This document shows positions 57,290 through 64,000 of a stretch of DNA of 64,000 nucleotides, piece by piece; position 1 is the first letter of the stretch, and each line of letters starts with the position of its first letter. Under the pieces are notes generated by a model. It was not told the DNA's origin. It saw only the letters and a list, made by a program, of their open reading frames with translations, and ran no database searches. Made by a program: the position numbers and the translations under genes. The stretch is from Lithospermum erythrorhizon. Its lineage: Eukaryota > Streptophyta > Magnoliopsida > Boraginales > Boraginaceae. Location: positions 62,001 through 126,000 of the forward strand of contig JADFUC010000945.1 in NCBI GenBank assembly GCA_019722365.1, given 5' to 3'.

Positions 57290-60000
57290 AACCGTGGGTT
57301 CATTAATTATGGTAAATCATTGTCCTAACCACCCACATTCCTTATTTGTTCTCAATTACCATAAAATTAACTTTACCAAGAATAAAACTGCCATTAACCT
57401 CTTCAAAATCTACTCGTACCTTCTCACAATTCTCACAATCTCAAACACAAATATCTTCTCTCTTACTCACAAATCTCCCAACTGTCCTGCACTTTCCCAA
57501 AATCTCACAAAAACTTCAAAAGAAACGATGGTGAAAACTCGAAGAGTTTTAACACGCTGAAAAGAGACCAAAGCGCAGCAAGGCGGGCGTCAGTCCGAAA
57601 GCGACGACACATTTAATGCAAAGGTTGGTCTTCTTTTGTCAGCGAACCAAGAGGTCCATAGCGGCAAGCAAAGCTTTTAACCGTTACGAAAAGTGCTCAA
57701 ACCCCTGCTTTACGAGCACAGAATGCATCGTGTTTTGTCCAATTCCTATTCGAAGTTTAACTCCTTTTAACGATACATATACGTCATACTTTGGTAGATA
57801 CTGAAGTTCATAATAATTATTTACCTTGGGTTAATTATACAAACGTGCGTGAATCCCGATAACCCTGTGCCGAAAGGCGGTTAATGCTGAAGATGACGAT
57901 GTCAGCTGTGAGAAGTCCTATGATTTAAATCGGGGTTAAGTGAAATGTTATCAGAGAGGAAAGCCGCCTCCAATTGTCAAGAAAGAGTCATTAACTCTTC
58001 TCGGTTGTTGAAAATGTCAAGTTGTATGTGTCGTCCATTTATTAGCCATTCGGTCAAGCATACCCATGCAGTAAAACTATTGAAGCTCTCGATTAGCGCT
58101 TTTGATAAATATGTTGTTGATGTTGTAAGGATAAAAACTGCTGGATGTATGGATGTGTCATACGCCGATACGGTGACTAGCAAAGGAGGTTCCGAGCACC
58201 GGCGTTGGGCGCTGAATAGCATCCAAGCTTGCCGATTTACACGCCAACGGACCGCGATTCCACTTACGTGGGGAGATGTCTCGAGATCATCTATCGATGA
58301 CTCACAAGACACCGCGCCGGTGGTACGGATGCCGACATACCATTGGCTGACTACGTAGCCCGCGACCGCGGGCGTTACCGATGGCACACCGTTGTCATTG
58401 ATAATAATGCTGGTGTCGCCGAAATATTGAGACCAAATTTATTGGTCAAGGCGTCACACCTCGATGCCGATATTTAGAAGCGCATCCTCGGTGACGCCAA
58501 GGAAGTTAAGAAGTCAAGCAAAGAAAGCATAAAAGAGTACCGATGCTGTGGAATCCTTCCGAGAGCCTACGAGCAACTGAAAGTTAAGAAGAAAAAAGCC
58601 AAGAGGAGCGGCGTCATGGTAAGAAAGAAAAGGCCAGCAGGTGAGGTCACCGATACCGACATTTACGTGGATTTAGAACTCAAGATCATGTGATGAACAC
58701 GAAAAGCCTCCCGTTGTGAAACCAACTCACGATTTAATTTAACGGGTTGGGTTCGAGTAATGGTGACGCGACAATGTCAATGGGTTGTGCTCAAGAATCA
58801 AGAGGAGGATATAAATATGATAACTAAGAGGAAGGCCACAAGCAAGTTTAAGCCGAATTGAATCGTAAATAAGCCGCTTCGGGAACAAAAAAGAGTCCCC
58901 AAGAATGTTGCTGCGGCGCAGATCAAGCACGCGCGGGTATCAATTATGAAGAAGAGCAGTTAAGTAGATAAGCTCGGCTGCCAATCGGTGCGGTTCCCCG
59001 ACACGGTAAGACATGTTCTCTTTCGTGAGCGACAAGTTAAGAACGCCAACATCATGCATACCGGAAGGAGTGCGTGTCATGCCATCCATTAAAGTCAGTT
59101 GACCATACTATCCACACCGGTCGTGAGTTTTGCTTGCAACACCATCAAGATATCGATGATTCTCGCTAATCTAACCTTTTAAAAGGTAACCTTCCAATTT
59201 TACTCTTTGATTTCTCTCCAAGTCTTTAATGCTTTTTACGGGAGAAAGAAATGGCGGAGAAACCGCTACAACTCGCAACTCTCAAAATTATCGCGCGTTA
59301 ATTGCGAGGCGACGCCGACACTCGCTCGACAGCGGCTTCCCCATCTGGGCGTAAAACAAGATGCGCTACATGTGAGCCAAGAAATTGTACTCACCACGCA
59401 CACCACAAATGGCTGTTCGAGATGCCTGTGGTCCTCTACGATAAAGTACTGCGAGCTTCGCTTAACTCTCAGCGCTTATATTTGACCAGCCAGAAGACGC
59501 TAAGTTCTTACGCTATTCTCAAGCCTATCAGATACCCCAACACAAGCCAAGGCAAGATTCTCGAATCTCGTAAGCGAGGATATTCTTACCGCCGAAACGC
59601 CAAAGGTCCAAATTTCCGGCTTCATCACCATTAAATTAAAGCCGACGCAGTGGATTATGTCAGCCGACATCCTCCGACGACAACCGATATCGCTGAAGCC
59701 TCGCGAAGAAAGCACATTTGTACTACCAAGATTTTAAGTGGACGGTATTTACATTCGACGGGGTTATCTCTGCCTCAGACCGCTAAAATCAGATTGAGTG
59801 CACGCTAAGAGCTTTGCCGAGAAGATGACGAGATGCCGATCCAAATTGCTGCGACAAAGAAAGGCAACGACACCTCGCTCGACGCTATTCTTGTCCACGC
59901 GCCAAGAATCGGCTATGCTCTTAGTCAGCTTTGGCTATATTGAACAACAGTGGAGATGTCCACGGGAGACCCCTACGACGGTATTATATTTGTCGTAGGT
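57290..60000 (+). pseudogene. Env-like region of Sirevirus-like copia copy C (decayed)
   Basis: Lies directly after RNase H, the place of the extra region in Sireviruses. A start-like MVKTRRVLTR at 57528 is followed by broken frames. TAPVVRMPTYHWLT (58312-58355) and a Lys/Arg-rich stretch near 58570-58650 (KLRRKKPRGAA, KKKKAKRSG) correspond in order to the acidic and KKRKHKKS-rich parts of copy A. Two longer open stretches, 57945-58358 and 59302-59634, overlap antisense frames and are not evidence for genes. No 3' LTR was recognised to 60500. Confidence 0.4.
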
Positions 60001-60522
60001 TGTTGATATCTCGGTGGTGTTAAATCACCATGGATTTATGTTTTACGGCATCGCTAAATTTCTCCTGCCTTAACACTTCATAACATTCGACCTGCCATGT
60101 TATGTTCGTATCCATCTCGCGGTCAGGTTTTATTTTGCAAATATTTACTTATTCCGACGGCGGTTATATACGCTAACTGCGGACGCGTCGCCCTCGAGAT
60201 TTTGTCGCTAAAAACTGGCTGAAATTAGAATATTTTGATTTCTATAATTACGAGACAAGCCAAGGAGCATCATAACAATTCATTTTACTAGTTTTAGTTA
60301 ACGAGACATTCAAACTGTTTGCTCAAATGGTCAGAATTGTGAATTACTAAATCGAACTCACGAGCAATATCGTGGGTTATACCAAATCGCTGTATCCATG
60401 CATAATCGATATAATAATCATAATATCAATTATATTATTATACAACTAATATTATCCGAGCCAGCATGTCACACATACAATGAAGCTTGAGTTATATTTC
60501 ACGCATGAAATTAAATCGTGGT

Positions 60523-61022
60523 TGTTGGGATTGGTAGTCGACAAATCGGCAAGATACTCGGACGAGGATTTACACTTTATAGCATAATCCATATTGAACT
60601 AAATCGAATAAATAAACTTGTAAGTTTATTGAACGGCCTAACTAATATAGTTCACTTGTAACTTGTTAAGTTACTTACTCGTTTAGTAATAAGTTAGTTA
60701 ACTAATTTAACTAAGTTAGCTTAATTATTAACGGTATCGAGCTATTCGATGGGTAGCTGGGTTTGCCTATATATACGAGGAGTTAGAAACTCACAGCCCT
60801 TATGCACGCTCCCTCTAATAGCGCCTCCTCCCATTCTTCTCTACAAAATTCTAGTCAAGTTTTGACTCATATTTGTTGTCTAATAGTTCATAAAGATTCT
60901 AGCAAATCTCAATCCTATACCAGATTCAACCGTTTCACAAAGGACTAATCCTGAGGCATTGTCATGCTGCCAGCATTCAAAAGGAGGTCTCGGTTGAGAA
61001 ATTTTGACAATAATATCCCACA
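60523..61022 (+). mobile_element. 5' LTR of a copia element running off the window
   Basis: Starts TGTTGGGATTGG and ends ATAATATCCCACA; the termini TGTTGGGAT and ATcCCACA are inverted repeats as in LTRs. A TATA box ctatatatac is at 60767 and a PBS-like site follows at once. The 500-bp length fits a copia LTR. The partner LTR would lie beyond 64000. Confidence 0.7.
60767..60776 (+). promoter_or_regulatory. LTR TATA box
   Basis: ctatatatac, about 245 bases into the LTR, followed by the gaaactcacagccc region that would be the transcript start zone. Confidence 0.45.
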
Positions 61023-61023
61023 A

Positions 61024-61035
61024 GCGTATCAGAAG
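61024..61035 (+). other. PBS-like site, initiator-Met tRNA type
   Basis: gcgtatcagaag next to the LTR end; GTATCAGA matches the core of TGGTATCAGAGC, flanking bases are changed. Confidence 0.6.
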
Positions 61036-63379
61036 ATTTCAGATTCATACTTAATTTCTATATTTATTGTTTCTAGAATTGCTTTTATACATTTATTCAA
61101 GCTCGATTGTATTTGTTCATGTTTATTATGAATTAGTTGTTAATTTTTTGCAACAAAGGGTATCGCATATTGCTTAAGTTGTATAATTTCGACATATTTT
61201 ATATATAATTTGTCAGATAAATATATTTTATATCGCTTCATATTATATATTCATCATGAACATACAGAAAATTAATCTATAATAAATATGTGTTTTATAC
61301 AACTGCTCAAGTTCATCATATTGTTAATTTTGATGTGATTTGAATTTAGATTTATGTTTCACGAATCGAAAGGATTTTTAAAATATTTTGATCAAATCTA
61401 AACGCTTTTATCGGACTATGCTACAAATATTTGAACAATTCTACTAATTTGCTTCAGATTCCAAATGGGATTCACCATTTCGAAAAAGTTCGTAATTTTC
61501 TCGATAGTTTAAGGTCCAAACAATTTTTTAATTTCCGAATATTTATCAGATAATTAATTTTTTGGTAAATTTTTTTTACAAAATCTAATGGAAAGTTCAA
61601 TAAAATTGAAAGGAATGTCCGGATTTCAAATTCTCCACTTTTTGACGTGTTTAAGGTTCTTTCAAGCCGCTTTTCTCAAACAATTGAATCGAATCGAAAA
61701 ACTAATTTTTTGAAAACGGATACGCTGACTAAGTGAGTGTCTCCGCTGGGCCCGGGGACGGCATTATCTCCGACACTGATCGCCCTCCGGATTTAGCTTA
61801 GCCGTGGTCTAAGACGTTCTTTCCCCGATTGGGTCATATAAAACCCTAATCCGCCTTAAAATGATTAATTTTGGTTTTTTGTGTATTATTATCATTTTAT
61901 TATTATGATAATTGTAATTATCAATTTTGATGATAATAAGTTTAATTTAATAATCTCTTTCATTATTTATCGTTTTATAAATATATTTATTTGAGGATAT
62001 AACTAATAATAATATTCAGCAAAATATAAATACGTGTAGATAAAAAACTTGCTAGTTTTAATTTAATATATTATATAAAATGATTAATAGAATAATTATT
62101 ATTTTATCAGATATATGAAAATAAGCATGTAATAACTATTGGACACAAAATATATGTTAATTAATGTATTTTAATTATCTATATTTTATGGATATAATTA
62201 TGAGATTCAAATTTGAATTAATTTCCTATCACATTTAAATTATATATTTATGTGATCGTTTTTTATTTAGATAACTAAAACCTAAAGATCTATATTATCA
62301 CAATCATGATTTCAAATTCAATTAATTGGTAGTAATTATTTCAACTCTCATAATTATTGTTCATTTCATTTTATTATATATTGATCGCATGTTTATTATG
62401 TGATAAGTGCATATTATTATGTAATATGTTTAATTCACATTTAATTGCATTAAATATGTTATGACTTTTATGAAGTTATTTAATATGTACCATTTAATAT
62501 ATTAAATGCATAGTTTATGTATTTCAATTCATTATATATTGTAATGGGAATAAAGGGATATATAACATGGCAATTTAATATTTTTAAATACGGCCTACGC
62601 AACCGCTTATCTGCTGTGACACTTAATTGGCCGAGTCGCTTTTTATTTATTTTATTTTACCTACAGTTCGCTATTGCCTTAATGTAAGCAGAATAAATGT
62701 ACAACCGCCATGATTAAGCATTGGCTAAGCACTCATGCCAAGCTTCCAAAAGTTCGGTTAATACAAGATTACATTTGAAAGGTTGTGAATAGTTTTATTA
62801 GTTATTTGGGGCTATATCATATATCTTCTAAATGTGTGTATTATTTGTTTTATTTTTCATGATGTGCATATTGCTTGAGTATCTACACTATAACATGTTA
62901 AATAATTAATCAAATAATATTTAATCCCACCATAAAATTCTAGCACTGTATCAAACCAATTTTAAAGTCATGAACTATTAATGATCACCGGCAGCACGAC
63001 GCGATGCAGTGGTATGTGTATCGTGGACAAGCATTTATACCCGATCATGTCAGTTTCGATTTCCACAAACGCATGGCTCACTGATACACCTGCTGGGTAG
63101 CATCCTATAGGCACGCTCAACACAAGAGTTATGTCGTGGTTTACATAATTAATTAGTTAACTCATCAAGCATGCTGACTTTTCAAATGCTAGTTGGCATT
63201 GCTGTCATTGAATTTCAATATAAGAGGTCTTGGATACTAATATTTTATGAGATTTTGAGTATCGGGTATTACTTTACAATTTATTTTGTATGTGTTTGCC
63301 ATGGTAGATCGCTAAACCGTTGTTTTACGTACTTATTCTTAATCAAACCCGGCTTACTCCCAAGATACCTAAACCCGCT
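61036..63379. other. AT-rich leader or insertion, no gene seen
   Basis: About 2.3 kb lies between the PBS and gag, far more than a copia leader needs, so foreign DNA is probably inserted. A GC-richer patch at 61725-61850 (gggcccggggacgg, ccgtggtctaagac) and another at 62590-62770 stand out from the AT-rich background but are not identified. Confidence 0.4.
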
Positions 63380-64000
63380 TCAAACCGCTTTAACTCGCTG
63401 TACGTATAATGGTGCAAATTTTGAGACGTGGGTCCTACGAGTTGAAGGTTGTTTTCAAGTTGTATGAGATCGAATATGTCTTATATAAAGCGAATTCCTG
63501 TGCGTCTTCTCGGGGACACGTATGCTGCTGATCGGGAGAAATATGAATAGTATAAAGTTAGGACGCTCTAAAAGCAAAATGTCTTATGCTTTACTGACGG
63601 AACAAAAGTTTCGTGTTCTATACATGAAAGTATCATGCACATGAAATTTATCGATGCTCTGGATGAATCAAGGAGCGCCAGAAAAATACGAAATATAAAA
63701 CCTTTCATGCCTCTTATTGGACAGAACCAAGCACGATGAATCCGATTGTAATTGTGTTGACAGATTTGGCCAAATCCAAGGTAGATATTTCCTGATACCG
63801 ATAAGTCACGAGTTAGAGTTTTACATCACCTTCACGAGATCAACTTCAACCAAGGTGTCTATAAAGCTAGAATCTAAAAGATGAATTATCTGTGGATAAA
63901 CACCAATTCATAAGCATTCCTGATCCCTCAAACGGATGAGTGATATTAATCTAAACACAAAATACATGTATTTAACATGTTAATTTGCTATCGCAATCCA
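63380..64000 (+). pseudogene. Copia gag remnant (partial, cut by window edge)
   Basis: A plus-strand frame from 63380 reads NGANFETWVLRVEGCFQVV, resembling the LNGxNFxxWxxxVExxL start of the copia gag UBN2 domain, ending with a stop at 63465. In the next frame YEIEYVLYKANS (63465-63500) continues it. Later pieces ALKAKCLMLY (63565-63595), KNTKYKTFHASY and VLTDLAKSK (63685-63780) match, in order, the xKAxxxxLxSM, TRYEISKxLFxxxM and LIxxLxKLG stretches of that family. Stops and shifts make it non-functional here. Confidence 0.6.

Noticed and set aside
57977..58387. Overlapping sense and antisense frames of about 136 codons
   Set aside because: Both lie in the env-like remnant; the antisense one has no motif and the sense one is only a piece of the decayed region.

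Overview
The window is nuclear DNA from a flowering plant. The evidence is a recognisable plant bHLH gene of the IBH1/AIF type, Ty1/copia elements with env-like regions, Tat-type Ty3/gypsy elements, a Cassandra-like 5S-derived LTR, Tourist-type MITEs, CACTA termini and long TAA/TA microsatellites. Species cannot be fixed from the sequence. Almost everything is decayed transposon: open frames are short, broken by stops and shifts, and the protein signatures below were read by joining neighbouring frames by eye.

Layout. 1-740: LINE ORF2 tail (minus). 741-4146: GC-richer patch, then AT-rich DNA with an ATT-rich minisatellite. 4147-10975: two related Tourist-like, TAA-expanded MITEs in tandem; the second is split by a 5'-truncated gypsy element (3' LTR, RT, protease, gag; minus). 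11545-19551: a Tat-lineage gypsy element (minus) with an antisense ORF region, itself split by a second ~2.5 kb LTR of the first gypsy family. 19555-22486: 5' half of a Sirevirus-like copia (minus). 22487-27965: AT-rich DNA with a foldback element and unidentified repeat. 27966-34953: a second Sirevirus-like copia with both LTRs, an env-like region, a deleted RT core and a Cassandra-like LTR inside it. 34954-39300: second Tat-like gypsy (gag end and protease visible). 41352-50834: CACTA-type ends, a SINE, a small LTR element and a Tork-like copia that split an (AT)n microsatellite. 52357-53640: the one credible host gene, an AIF/IBH1-like bHLH (minus) with a predicted 5'-UTR intron and a truncated C-terminus. 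54530-60000: 5'-truncated Sirevirus-like copia (plus) with INT-RT-RNase H and env-like remnants. 60523-64000: LTR, PBS and gag of another copia running off the right edge.

The three Sirevirus-like copies are complementary: the two minus-strand copies keep LTR, PBS, gag and protease, and the plus-strand copy keeps RT/RNase H. Nesting gives relative ages: MITEs before the first gypsy; Tat before the gypsy LTR; Sirevirus-like copia before Cassandra; (AT)n before the Tork-like copia. No rRNA gene, functional tRNA gene, CRISPR array or bacterial-type operon is present.
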